Origin: an uncultured Muribaculaceae bacterium
GTDB taxonomy: Bacteria > Bacteroidota > Bacteroidia > Bacteroidales > Muribaculaceae
DNA length: 58,900 nucleotides
NCBI GenBank assembly: GCA_910586595.1
Contig: CAJUJB010000016.1
Location: 1 to 58,900 of the forward strand
Direction: 5' to 3'
Below are positions 1 to 7,980 of this stretch, in pieces (position 1 is the first letter of the stretch; every line of letters starts with the position of its first letter). The notes under the pieces were generated by a model. It was not told where the DNA came from. It saw only the letters and a program-made list of their open reading frames with translations, and made no database searches. The position numbers were made by a program, and so were the translations under genes.

Positions 1-171
1 ATCATCATATATTATCACCTTTATGCTGTCAGGATTGGTTGAGATTACTTTGCTTTTCGGATGGATAATTAGTGGTTTCTTTTCCACATTTTCGGATGAC
101 GAAGCAAGGGCCAGACAAATTCCACACGTCAGCGTGAAGAACAGAATAAAAATATAAATACGCTTTATCAT
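1..171 (-). CDS. N-terminal part of a short exported protein (runs off window)
   Basis: Read on the minus strand from an ATG at 169-171, 57 codons stay open to the window edge. The product begins MIKRIYIFILFFTLTCGICL, a basic start and a hydrophobic stretch ending near an A-L-A site, so it should be exported by Sec. The residues after it are polar (SSSENVEKKP) and no domain is recognisable. The base composition is AT-rich like the paralogous lipoprotein array at the other end of the window, but I see no sequence kinship with that family. The 3' end lies outside the window, so length and function cannot be given. Confidence 0.55.
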   Translation of the reverse strand, partial: MIKRIYIFILFFTLTCGICLALASSSENVEKKPLIIHPKSKVISTNPDSIKVIIYDD

Positions 172-310
172 GGTATGAAGTATTGGTGATTTAATGGGCC
201 TCGTTCGCAAAGATATGCAAAATAATTCATTTACAAAATATTGCAGACATAAAAATCGAAATTCGACGCAAAATATCGCGCAATATCGCCAAAATATCGC
301 CCCGCCGGAG

Positions 311-532
311 GGCGTCCGGCCAGGACGCCGATCTCTAGTAGCCCTCCACGCCGAAGCTTCAGCGGAGGCGTGGGGGGGTACGCGTGGGGGAAAAGAATGG
401 CGTCTGAAAGACGCCGATTGGATGTAAACGCCTTGACAACAGTCGTTTCCGCCCAATCCGCTTACCGGGCACACCTCCGCCTTCGGCTGCGGTGTACCCG
501 GCTACTGGAAATTGGCGTCCTTGCCGGACGCC
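311..532. repeat. Palindrome-rich intergenic repeat field
   Basis: The 400 bases between 172 and 571 hold no convincing gene. They hold hairpins in a GC-rich field: GGCGTCC/GGACGCC at 311-317 and 323-329, GGCGTCT/AGACGCC at 399-405 and 409-415, an imperfect stem at 465-480 with 489-501 (CCGGG...CCCGG), and GGCGTCC/GGACGCC at 514-520 and 526-532. The core CGTCCGGCCAGGACG recurs at 58860-58876, and a segment recurs at 1799-1829. This is a dispersed intergenic repeat family; its function is unknown. The short ORFs crossing it look like chance. Confidence 0.65.
442..472 (+). repeat. Direct repeat copy A (partner 1799-1829)
   Basis: These 31 bases, containing CCCAATCCGCTTACC followed by GGGCAC, recur in the same orientation at 1799-1829 with about four mismatches. 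The two copies bracket the sigma factor and membrane-protein genes. They could be ends of an old mobile unit or two members of the dispersed intergenic family; the sequence alone does not decide. Confidence 0.6.
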
Positions 533-571
533 TCCTTTGCGCTAAAGCAATCGGAGAGGATACACTGCCCC

Positions 572-1180
572 TCACTCGTTCTCAACAAACTCCCTGAGGC
601 TTGCAATCATCTCATTATTGGTGCGTTGAGCCTTTCTATAGATCGATATGATGATGCACAACGACACAATCAGGCAGAATACCGACATGCCGCCCCACGT
701 CCACAAAAACGCATCCATAGGAAAATAATCTATACTACCCTTCAGAAACTCGTATACACACCATATCAACCAAGGCACCATTAAAGACGTCGATATGATT
801 GTCTGATACTGGCGTTCCTTTTTTTGGCGTATCAACTTCCGGCTCAGTTCCACCAGAGTATCATCTTGTATCCACTTCTTCGACACCGCCAACGTGCGGA
901 AATCGAGCACAGCATCCGGAAGTGCGCACACCACGAAGGTCACCACAAGCCACAGATTCATATCCATCACATAGGCTAATCTGAAAAGAAAAACCACAAT
1001 CAATGGTAGAATGATTAATTCTCCGATTACCACACGATTGAGCCACAGGCTTTTCTTGCGCATCGCCCGACGCATTTCACTGTCGCTGATCAATCCCGAG
1101 GCCGGCAGACTGCTCTTGAGCGCGTCCATTCCCGCACGGAGTTCCGCAAAAGAATCCTCTTGTGTCCTATACTTATTCAT
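572..1180 (-). CDS. Membrane protein paired with ECF sigma factor
   Basis: A 202-residue protein of no family I can name. About 50 polar residues come first, then two hydrophobic pairs separated by a charged loop: roughly residues 50-95 (GELIILPLIVVFLF, then WLVVTFVVCALPD) and 130-185 (TSLMVPWLIWCVYEFL, then GGMSVFCLIVSLCIIISI), giving about four membrane helices in the inner membrane. Its start overlaps the 3' end of the sigma factor gene by 8 bases, so the two are co-translated. The pairing suggests a regulatory partner such as an unconventional anti-sigma factor with a cytosolic N-terminus. That role is inferred from context only; no zinc-binding anti-sigma motif is visible. Confidence 0.8.
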   Translation of the reverse strand: MNKYRTQEDSFAELRAGMDALKSSLPASGLISDSEMRRAMRKKSLWLNRVVIGELIILPLIVVFLFRLAYVMDMNLWLVVTFVVCALPDAVLDFRTLAVSKKWIQDDTLVELSRKLIRQKKERQYQTIISTSLMVPWLIWCVYEFLKGSIDYFPMDAFLWTWGGMSVFCLIVSLCIIISIYRKAQRTNNEMIASLREFVENE

Positions 1181-1652
1181 CGTCTTTTATATTCTTTAGT
1201 TTATCCTTAATTCTCACAAGCCGCACGCCAACATTTTTTGCCGACATACCCACAATGGCACCGATTTCATCATACGCCATATCCTCCAACCAGAGCAGAA
1301 CCACTGCACGGTCGAGATAATCCAGTTTCTGCAATCGCTTGTGCAGAAACTTTATCTGATCCCCCGCCTCGGCCGACACCTCGCTCAGTGGAGGCAGATA
1401 ACTCTCGTCGCTTGTGTCGATCTTCTTTTTCCGCTTGTATGATATGCACGTATTGATTGCCACGCGTGTCACCCATGTGCGCATCGAGCAATCTCCCCGG
1501 AATCGCGTCAAGCCGTTCCAAAGATTCATCAGCGTGTCCTGCACAAGATCCTTGGCATCCTCCTTATTTTGAGAATACATATAGCAGATAGAATAGATGC
1601 CCTGCTCGTGCTCCCTGATTATCCTTTCAAAATTCTTTTGATTCTGTTCCAT
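1173..1652 (-). CDS. ECF-type RNA polymerase sigma factor
   Basis: A 159-residue sigma-70 family protein of extracytoplasmic-function size. Region 2 occupies about residues 10-75 (YSQNKEDAKDLVQDTLMNLW, then FRGDCSMRTWVTRVAIN), and region 4 about residues 105-155 (LDRAVVLLWLEDMAYDEIGA, then the helix-turn-helix with KNVGVRLVRIKDKLK). It would direct RNA polymerase to a small regulon in response to an envelope or other signal. It is first in a two-gene unit with the overlapping membrane protein at 572-1180. No -7 box of the usual TAnnTTTG type lies at a sensible distance upstream, which fits use of a non-housekeeping promoter, possibly its own. The cue is unknown. Confidence 0.93.
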   Translation of the reverse strand: MEQNQKNFERIIREHEQGIYSICYMYSQNKEDAKDLVQDTLMNLWNGLTRFRGDCSMRTWVTRVAINTCISYKRKKKIDTSDESYLPPLSEVSAEAGDQIKFLHKRLQKLDYLDRAVVLLWLEDMAYDEIGAIVGMSAKNVGVRLVRIKDKLKNIKDDE

Positions 1653-1798
1653 TTGGTAAAGTTAGCGTTTGGCCGCCATTTACCAATTAGACGCACGCAC
1701 CGCTAAAAAACTACCACCCCTCCCCCAAAATTTTTCTTCTCTGCAAAACACCCTCCATCCCGGCGCTCCAACAGGAGACATCAGGGTGGCCTCGATTC

Positions 1799-1829
1799 GG
1801 CGTTTCGACCCAATCCGCTTACCAGGCAC
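1799..1829 (+). repeat. Direct repeat copy B (partner 442-472)
   Basis: This is the second copy of the 31-base segment at 442-472, with about four mismatches and the same orientation. It lies in the 348-base gap between the sigma factor start (1652) and rplS (2001). Apart from this repeat and the rplS promoter I see nothing in that gap. Confidence 0.6.
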
Positions 1830-1885
1830 GCTCCCCCTCACAGCTGCTGCGGTAGAAAAATGTGCTGAGCATTATTCGATTGATA

Positions 1886-1917
1886 TTTGGTGGTTTGAGA
1901 AAAAAATACTACCTTTG
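1886..1917 (+). promoter_or_regulatory. Promoter of rplS
   Basis: A TTTG at 1886-1889 and TACCTTTG at 1910-1917, 20 bases apart, match the Bacteroidetes housekeeping -33/-7 arrangement. Transcription should start near 1924, leaving a leader of about 77 bases. The leader holds a small GCAGG/CCTGC hairpin (1939-1943 with 1952-1956), which might be a ribosomal-protein leader structure; that last point is speculative. Confidence 0.7.
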
Positions 1918-2000
1918 CAGTCGATTTCGTAATCTCTGGCAGGACAAGCAGCCTGCGAATATTGCGAGTAATGTTAACATTCTAAATCAATTACACATCA

Positions 2001-2360
2001 ATGGATTTGATTAAAATTGCCGAAGAAGCCTTCGCTACCGGCAAACAGCACCCCGAATTCGGCCCCGGCGACACCATCACCGTGGCTTATCGCATCAAAG
2101 AAGGCAACAAAGAGCGTATCCAGCAGTACCGTGGTGTAGTTATCCGCATCTCTGGCGAAGGCGCTAAAAAGCGTTTCACCGTCCGCAAGATGAGCGACAA
2201 CATCGGTGTTGAGCGTATCTTCCCCATCGAATCGCCCTTTATCGACTCGATCACCGTTAACAAATACGGTAAGGTACGTCGTGCTAAGCTCTACTACCTC
2301 CGCGCCCTCACTGGCAAAAAGGCCCGTATCAAAGAGCGTCGCGTAGTGAAGAAAGCCTAA
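2001..2360 (+). CDS. rplS: 50S ribosomal protein L19
   Basis: The 119 residues match bacterial L19 in length and in conserved blocks: FGPGDTITVAYRIKEGNKER near the N-terminus, the RGVVIRISGEG strand, FTVRKMSDNIGVERIFPIES, and a basic C-terminal tail ending KERRVVKKA. L19 sits at the 30S-50S interface of the ribosome. The gene stands alone between its own promoter and a strong terminator. In many other bacteria rplS follows trmD in one operon; here trmD is about 26 kb away (28211-28891), so the usual linkage is broken. Confidence 0.98.
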   Translation: MDLIKIAEEAFATGKQHPEFGPGDTITVAYRIKEGNKERIQQYRGVVIRISGEGAKKRFTVRKMSDNIGVERIFPIESPFIDSITVNKYGKVRRAKLYYLRALTGKKARIKERRVVKKA

Positions 2361-2381
2361 GCTTTCACTCTAAAGATTTCG

Positions 2382-2419
2382 GCGGGAAGATGCGTCAAGC
2401 GCATTTTCCCGCTTACTTT
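2382..2419 (+). terminator. Intrinsic terminator of rplS
   Basis: A 13-base arm at 2382-2394 (GCGGGAAGATGCG) pairs with 2400-2412 with one G-T pair around a 5-base loop, followed by TTACTTTTTT. It follows the rplS stop at 2360 and abuts the stop codon of the convergent queG gene. Confidence 0.9.
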
Positions 2420-3327
2420 TTTCTGCGGGCTGCGGCATTGCGCTGCAGTCCGCATAGTTTTGTGCGCTTTACTGCGGAGTGTGTGAATATTCGTGAGAAT
2501 TCCGCTTGCTCCATCGCGGCAATCCTGTTGATGGTCAGAGCCGAGACCTCAGGCCGTGCAGCAAATTCGGGCCGTACGTCGGCTTTACGTGTGCCCCGGT
2601 TGTGAGGGCATACGTCCTGGCAGATGTCGCAGCCGTATATGCGGCCGGGTAATGATAGGTCGTCTGGAAACTCGCCGCGGTGCTCGATGGTAAGATACGA
2701 AAGGCATCGTCGCGCATCCATCCCTCCGGCACCGTCGAGCGCATGCCCGGGGCAGGCCGCAATGCAGGCGCGGCAGCCGAGGCAGCTCCGGCCTGTCATG
2801 GGGGTATCAGGCGGCAGGGTGCCTGTCCATAAAATCTCGGCCAGAAATACGCGCGAGCCGATGCCGGGAATAATCAGTTGGTTATTGAGGCCGATGAAGC
2901 CTATGCCCGCACGCTGAGCCCACAGCCGCTCGCGCAGCGGTGCGGTGTCGATGCATATGCGGGTGCCTTCGCTGATTGAATCGAGATAGGCCGCCACGGG
3001 TGCGAGGCATTTCCTGAGCACCTCATGGTAGTCGGAGCCGACGGCATAGTCGGCAAATAAGTCCGACCGCTCGCCACCCCCATAAGGGAATGCGCAGCTC
3101 ACAATGGTTTTTGCGCCGGGCAGCAATCCCTCAGGGTTGGCCCTCAGGTCGGGGTAGTTCTCCAGATATGACATCGAGCCATGACGCCCTTGGGCCAGCC
3201 ATGCGTCGTAGAGTGCGCAGTCGGCGTCGGCCAACGGCTCGATGGCAGCTACACCTACGGCGCAGGCGCCGGCCTCCTCGCATAGCCGCACAAGGTCGGC
3301 CTTACATAGGTAGGGGTCGGAATTCAT
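2413..3327 (-). CDS. queG: Epoxyqueuosine reductase QueG
   Basis: This cytosolic iron-sulfur, cobalamin-dependent enzyme reduces epoxyqueuosine to queuosine in tRNA, the last step of queuosine synthesis. Visible features are the IDTAPLRER segment carrying the likely catalytic Asp, RAGIGFIGLNN, and two bacterial-ferredoxin style cysteine runs, CLGCRACIAACP near residue 180 and CDICQDVCPHN near residue 230. I start it at 3327 (MNSDPYLCKADLVRL), giving 304 residues; an upstream in-frame ATG at 3369 would add 14 residues unlike the family. Its first 26 bases overlap the end of the deacetylase gene, so it is probably last in the DUF2723-deacetylase-queG operon. The functional link to those two genes is not obvious. 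Confidence 0.95.
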   Translation of the reverse strand: MNSDPYLCKADLVRLCEEAGACAVGVAAIEPLADADCALYDAWLAQGRHGSMSYLENYPDLRANPEGLLPGAKTIVSCAFPYGGGERSDLFADYAVGSDYHEVLRKCLAPVAAYLDSISEGTRICIDTAPLRERLWAQRAGIGFIGLNNQLIIPGIGSRVFLAEILWTGTLPPDTPMTGRSCLGCRACIAACPGHALDGAGGMDARRCLSYLTIEHRGEFPDDLSLPGRIYGCDICQDVCPHNRGTRKADVRPEFAARPEVSALTINRIAAMEQAEFSRIFTHSAVKRTKLCGLQRNAAARRKK

Positions 3328-3922
3328 ATCCTTGCTCAAGCAGCCACTCAATGGCGCGTGGGAGTGCATATCTCATGTTGGCCGAGGCTTTGAGAGAGTC
3401 ATGGAATACGATTATAGAGCCATTGCGGGCAAATCGGCGTACGTTGTCGAATACCTGCTCACCTGTGAGCTTGCGCGAATAATCGCGGGTCACCAGATCG
3501 TACATCACAATATTGTAATGCTCTTTCAGAGCCTTGCCCTGATGCCAGCGGATGAGGCCGTGGGGAGGCCTGAAGAGGGTACTGTCGATGAGCGCGGCAG
3601 CCTCCGAAACATCACGCAGGTAACGGCGGGCATTCACCTTCATGCCTTGAAGGTGGTGCATGGTGTGGTTGCCGTAGGAGTGGCCGCGTCGGCGTACTTC
3701 TTCCAGCAGCTCCGGATGGCGGCGTACATTGTCGCCGACCATGAAGAATGTGGCCTTTATGCCGTAGCGGTCGAGCAGATCGAGAACCCAGGGGGTCTCT
3801 TCCGGTATGGGGCCGTCGTCGAAGGTCAGATATACCACCGGGCGTCCGCCACGCTGCTTTATACGCCAAATCGCCTCCGGGAAAAGGAGGCGATATAGAT
3901 ATGGCGGTTGTTCGATAAGCAT
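3302..3922 (-). CDS. Polysaccharide deacetylase (NodB fold)
   Basis: A 206-residue protein with the carbohydrate esterase 4/NodB motifs in order: VYLTFDDGP with the catalytic and metal Asp pair near residue 35, NHTMHH with the metal histidines near residue 85, FRPPHG near residue 118, and a C-terminal IIVFHDSLK. The family removes N-acetyl groups from peptidoglycan, chitin or exopolysaccharide using a divalent metal. There is no signal peptide and no other domain, so it may act in the cytosol or at the membrane. The gene follows the DUF2723 gene by 11 bases and overlaps queG by 26. Work on envelope glycans beside the neighbouring glycosyltransferase is a reasonable inference; the substrate is unknown. 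Confidence 0.93.
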   Translation of the reverse strand: MLIEQPPYLYRLLFPEAIWRIKQRGGRPVVYLTFDDGPIPEETPWVLDLLDRYGIKATFFMVGDNVRRHPELLEEVRRRGHSYGNHTMHHLQGMKVNARRYLRDVSEAAALIDSTLFRPPHGLIRWHQGKALKEHYNIVMYDLVTRDYSRKLTGEQVFDNVRRFARNGSIIVFHDSLKASANMRYALPRAIEWLLEQGYEFRPLPM

Positions 3923-3933
3923 TGCGGGGATGC

Positions 3934-6900
3934 TTAGTTAATCACATAGTTCCATTCTGCGGCAGAGAAGCCGTAGCGGTCCATGAGTTCGCGGCTGACG
4001 GCCATGGGGTCGATGCCTGCGGCCTCGTTAGCCTTGAGCAGTGCCATGGCGTTGCGGATCACGATCTGCTGCTTGTCGGAGAATGACGGGAGTTCGTTCT
4101 CGAGGGTTGCATAGTCATAGCCCTGGATGAATACCAGCGGAGCCAGACGGAGGTCGGCCTCAAGACCGAGAACCTCGAGCGAGCGGCGCATGTCGGCATA
4201 CTCAGGGTTGGTGAGAATCTCGGGCTTGGCAGCTAAGATGGCGGCACGGTTCTTCAGGGCGATGGCCTCGCCGAGATACTGGAGCGCGTAGGTTTCCGAG
4301 CGACCGAGCTGCGAGAGGGTCACAGGATCGAGTGTGGTGGCATACTTCACAAGCTGTGCGAAGCGGTCGGCCTCGGCGGTGGCTATGGCGTCGGCTGCTT
4401 CAAGGTCGGCGGGATTACCCGACACCATGTAGAGGTCGAGGTAAGTGCGGGCGAAGTACAGGCCGAGCATGCTGTCGTAGGCGGCTACAGAAGCCGGCAT
4501 TTTGGCTTCCATCAGGTTGAGGAGCTGGCGGGCCATGTCGGCATGTGTGGCCGGGGCTTCCAGACCATTTTCCTGAGCGACCTTACGGCTTTCTGCCGTG
4601 GCTTCAACGCCGGGCGTCATCATGAGGTTTTCAACCACGGTGTAGATGCCCGAGCGCATCGACGATACCATGCGGCGGACGGTCTCATCGAGATAGAGAC
4701 GGTCGGCATCGGGGGCGTCGAGGCCTCCCCAGCGGTAGTCGGCCACGATACGGCGGTAAGCCTTCTCTGCGGTGGGGTTATATTCGGCGTCATAGAATGG
4801 AGTCACCTCATAGGCCATGCCGGTGGCAGAGAGGAAGGGCGAGAGGCCCAGATAATATGACGTGGGCACAGTGGTGGCGAAGTATGTGGGGTGCTCCCAG
4901 TTACCGGCCACTGAGTTGGCAACCATGTCGAGCGAGAGTACGCGGCTCTGGTTGAGACCCGAGCCGAGCTGTGCCAGGTCGGTGGTGATGTCGGTAAGAT
5001 AGGGAGTCAGATACAGACTGTCGGTAGTGGCGTCGCCTGAGGTATATCGGGCCATGGCGGCGTCGCGGTCGACCGGCATATATACATTCGGATGCGAGAG
5101 TACGGGGGCTCCGTAGATGCGGGCATCCGAGTTGTAGAGCTCGTCAAGGGCCTTGAGAGCCGGAGTTACGGGGCGACCGTTATGTCCGATCAGGTTCTCG
5201 GGCATCTGGGCGAAGGCCGAGTCGAGGGGTTTAGCGTTCGACTGAGGCACAATGAAGCTGTAGGCCATGCGCTCGTAGGCATAGTCGGTAGGCTTCACGT
5301 TCATCTTGATTGCCGGAGCGCCGGAGGTGGGATGGAGCATCTGGTCGGCATACCAGTCGGTGGTGAGGTAGGAGAGGTTCACCACACGCACATCGGTGCG
5401 GAAACCTTCAACTTCCTGTGCATACCACAGAGGGAAGGTGTCGTTGTCACCGTTGGTGAATATGATGGCACCCGGGTCGAGCGAGCTCAGGTAGTTGAAG
5501 CCGAAGTCACGGGTGGTATAGCGGCCCGAGCGGTCGTGGTCATCCCAGGTCTGGCTCACCATCTGCAGAGGCACCGCGAGGCCGATGATGCATGCGAGGG
5601 CTGTGGTGCCGGTGGTCACGCCTTTCGAGGCCACACGTGTTCCGTCAGCCTCTTTCTTGGCCAGCAGATTGCGGAGCATTATGCCGATGGCGGGCACGCC
5701 CATACCGATCCAGATGGCGAAGGCATAGAACGAGCCTGCGAATGCGTAGTCACGTTCACGGGGCTGGCCGGGTGTCTGGTTGAGGTAGAGTACAATGGCT
5801 ATGCCGGTCATGAAGAAGAGGAAGAACACGATCCAGAACTGCTGGATGCCGCGCATGGGGTTGTTGCGGTGGTTGTAGAGAGCCTGATAAAGCAGACCGA
5901 TGATGCCTAAGATAAGCGGCAGCATGTAGAATACATTATGCCCCTTGTTGCCTTTTCCGAATTCGTCGGGAAGGGCCGACTGGTCGCCCAGACGGGCATT
6001 GTCGATGGCCGGGATTCCTGAAATCCAATTACCGAGATGGGGCTCGCCATTGCCCTGGATGTCGTTCTGGCGTCCGGCGAAGTTCCACATGAAGTAACGC
6101 CAGTACATGTGGTTGAGCTGGTAATTGACGAAATACCGCAGGTTGACATCGAAGCCGGGTTTCCATACGGGAGTCTCCAGGAGGGATGCTCCGGTGCGGC
6201 TGTCGATATTGGTTGTCACCGGTTCGAGTTTGCTCAGATAGGGCATCAGTTCATATTTGGGAACAAAACCCTGCTTAGCCCAGTTGGCGCGCACGCTCTG
6301 GGGTATATCGTTGATGTCGGGGGTTACATATCCGGCCCAAGACTTGTAGCCTGCCACATGCGAGCCGTCGGGAGTCTGGCTGTAAATGCGTGTGAAGATC
6401 ATGTCGAGGTCGGGCATGGTGCGGTAGTTGGGGCGCTCCACTTCCTGCACGTAGCGGTCGGGCTCAGAAGGATCTTTCTTGGCAACCTTTGAGTAAACCT
6501 TCTCAGGAGAATTGAAGGCGCCACCGTTCTCGTCGCGCAGATACCCGTCGAGGGTGCGTGTGCGAGGACGTCCGTATTCATCCACAGGCACATAGTAGTT
6601 GCCTGAGCCTTCGGGATATTCTTCCTCAATGAAGGTCTCGGCGAATACCGGGCCCTTGAAGAGCGGACGGTCGCCGTACTGCTCACGGTTGAGGTATGAA
6701 GCGAGGGCGAATACGTTGTCGGGCGCATTCTGGTTCATGGGGGTGTTTGCGGTGGCCCGGATGAGCAGCAGGGCATACGATGAGTAGCCGATGAAGATCA
6801 CAAACACACTGAGCACGATGAGAGAGAATGCGCGCGCAGGTACCTTTTTGCAGAATCCGTAGACATATATTGCCATGGCGATGATGACCAGCACACCGAT

Positions 6901-7839
6901 CAGCACTGAGTGGCCGATGAAGGGCATGCCGGAGAGGGCGATGGCGAGAATGGTGAGGAAGCGGGTCGAGCCTTTGTCGGGCTTGGTGTAGAGGCCGCGT
7001 ATTGAAAGAATGAACACCGCCGTGAGGAGAATGGCATATATGAGCACGCCCATGTTATACGACATGCCGCAGACATTCACGAAGAAGAGTTCGAACCACT
7101 GTGCCACCTGCACGAAGCCTGGTACAAGACCGTAGAGGATGGCTCCGACTATGACGCATGATACGGCAAGGGCGATCAGTGATCCTACGGCATTGACATT
7201 CTTATACTTGCGGTAGTAGAATATAAGGCCAAGGGCCGGAATACAGAGAAGGTTGAGAAGATGGACGGCTATCGAAACGCCTATCACATAGGCGATAAGG
7301 ACGAGATAACGGTCGGAGTGAGGTTGGTCGGCCCGGTTTTCCCATTTGAACATTAGCCATACAACCAGCGCGGTGCAGAATGAAGAGAATGCGTACACTT
7401 CGCCTTCGACGGCTGAGAACCAGAAGGTATCGCTCCAGGTATAGGCAAGGGCACCGCAGATGCCGCCACCCATGATGAGGGCCATCTGCCATGGACTGAT
7501 CTCCTCGGCATCATCCCTGATGATGAGGCGCCGTATGAGATGGGTCACCGACCAGAACAGGAGCAGGATGGTGCCGGCGCTCAGAAGGGCCGACATGGTG
7601 TTGACTGCGAGGGCTGCCGTGCTCATCGAGCCTCCGAAGATGGTGATGAAGAATCGGGCTGCAAGCATGAAGATAGGGTTGCCTGGCGGGTGTCCTACTT
7701 CAAGTTTGGCTCCTTGCAGAATGAATTCCGGGCAATCCCAGAAACTCGCCGTTGGCTCAAGTGTGAGCAGATAGGTGGCGGCCGCTATGACGAAGCACAG
7801 CCACCCGAGGGCGTTGTTGACAATATTGTATTTCTTCAT
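3934..7839 (-). CDS. DUF2723 membrane glycosyltransferase (GT117-like)
   Basis: A 1301-residue membrane protein. The N-terminal third has about ten hydrophobic helices and the DUF2723 signature LEPTASFWDCPEFILQGAKL followed by VGHPPGNP, with acidic residues in the first periplasmic loop as in GT-C enzymes. DUF2723 is the domain shared with TMEM260-type protein O-mannosyltransferases, so lipid-linked sugar transfer to exported proteins is likely. More helices follow near residues 630-760; the C-terminal half is soluble and probably periplasmic. The start at 7839 (MKKYNIVNNALGWL) is preferred because a TAATTTTG box at 7880-7887 puts transcription near 7873, so a start at 7875 would barely be transcribed. 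It leads the operon with the deacetylase and queG. Confidence 0.9.
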   Translation of the reverse strand: MKKYNIVNNALGWLCFVIAAATYLLTLEPTASFWDCPEFILQGAKLEVGHPPGNPIFMLAARFFITIFGGSMSTAALAVNTMSALLSAGTILLLFWSVTHLIRRLIIRDDAEEISPWQMALIMGGGICGALAYTWSDTFWFSAVEGEVYAFSSFCTALVVWLMFKWENRADQPHSDRYLVLIAYVIGVSIAVHLLNLLCIPALGLIFYYRKYKNVNAVGSLIALAVSCVIVGAILYGLVPGFVQVAQWFELFFVNVCGMSYNMGVLIYAILLTAVFILSIRGLYTKPDKGSTRFLTILAIALSGMPFIGHSVLIGVLVIIAMAIYVYGFCKKVPARAFSLIVLSVFVIFIGYSSYALLLIRATANTPMNQNAPDNVFALASYLNREQYGDRPLFKGPVFAETFIEEEYPEGSGNYYVPVDEYGRPRTRTLDGYLRDENGGAFNSPEKVYSKVAKKDPSEPDRYVQEVERPNYRTMPDLDMIFTRIYSQTPDGSHVAGYKSWAGYVTPDINDIPQSVRANWAKQGFVPKYELMPYLSKLEPVTTNIDSRTGASLLETPVWKPGFDVNLRYFVNYQLNHMYWRYFMWNFAGRQNDIQGNGEPHLGNWISGIPAIDNARLGDQSALPDEFGKGNKGHNVFYMLPLILGIIGLLYQALYNHRNNPMRGIQQFWIVFFLFFMTGIAIVLYLNQTPGQPRERDYAFAGSFYAFAIWIGMGVPAIGIMLRNLLAKKEADGTRVASKGVTTGTTALACIIGLAVPLQMVSQTWDDHDRSGRYTTRDFGFNYLSSLDPGAIIFTNGDNDTFPLWYAQEVEGFRTDVRVVNLSYLTTDWYADQMLHPTSGAPAIKMNVKPTDYAYERMAYSFIVPQSNAKPLDSAFAQMPENLIGHNGRPVTPALKALDELYNSDARIYGAPVLSHPNVYMPVDRDAAMARYTSGDATTDSLYLTPYLTDITTDLAQLGSGLNQSRVLSLDMVANSVAGNWEHPTYFATTVPTSYYLGLSPFLSATGMAYEVTPFYDAEYNPTAEKAYRRIVADYRWGGLDAPDADRLYLDETVRRMVSSMRSGIYTVVENLMMTPGVEATAESRKVAQENGLEAPATHADMARQLLNLMEAKMPASVAAYDSMLGLYFARTYLDLYMVSGNPADLEAADAIATAEADRFAQLVKYATTLDPVTLSQLGRSETYALQYLGEAIALKNRAAILAAKPEILTNPEYADMRRSLEVLGLEADLRLAPLVFIQGYDYATLENELPSFSDKQQIVIRNAMALLKANEAAGIDPMAVSRELMDRYGFSAAEWNYVIN

Positions 7840-7879
7840 AATTCGTGATAATGAGCGGGCCATAAGCCTCTTCAATCCG

Positions 7880-7887
7880 CAAAATTA
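7880..7887 (-). promoter_or_regulatory. -7 box for the DUF2723 operon
   Basis: TAATTTTG on the minus strand, about 40 bases before the chosen start at 7839. No clear TTTG lies at -33. Confidence 0.5.
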
Positions 7888-7952
7888 AGCATTCTCGCGC
7901 GCCTGCATGGCATCTTAACGTTAAATTAACATATCTTTTGCCTGCAATAATG

Positions 7953-7960
7953 TACCTTTG
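7953..7960 (+). promoter_or_regulatory. -7 box for the metallophosphoesterase
   Basis: TACCTTTG lies 20 bases before the ATG at 7981, which leaves a very short leader. A TTTG at 7937-7940 is closer than the usual spacing. Confidence 0.55.
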
Positions 7961-7980
7961 CCACCAAAAGAGCACACATT

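Noticed and set aside
311..532. CRISPR array
   Set aside because: The palindromes differ in length and spacing and there are no regular spacers or cas genes.
5092..5910. 272-codon open frame on the plus strand
   Set aside because: It is antisense to the DUF2723 gene and has low-complexity, family-less translation.
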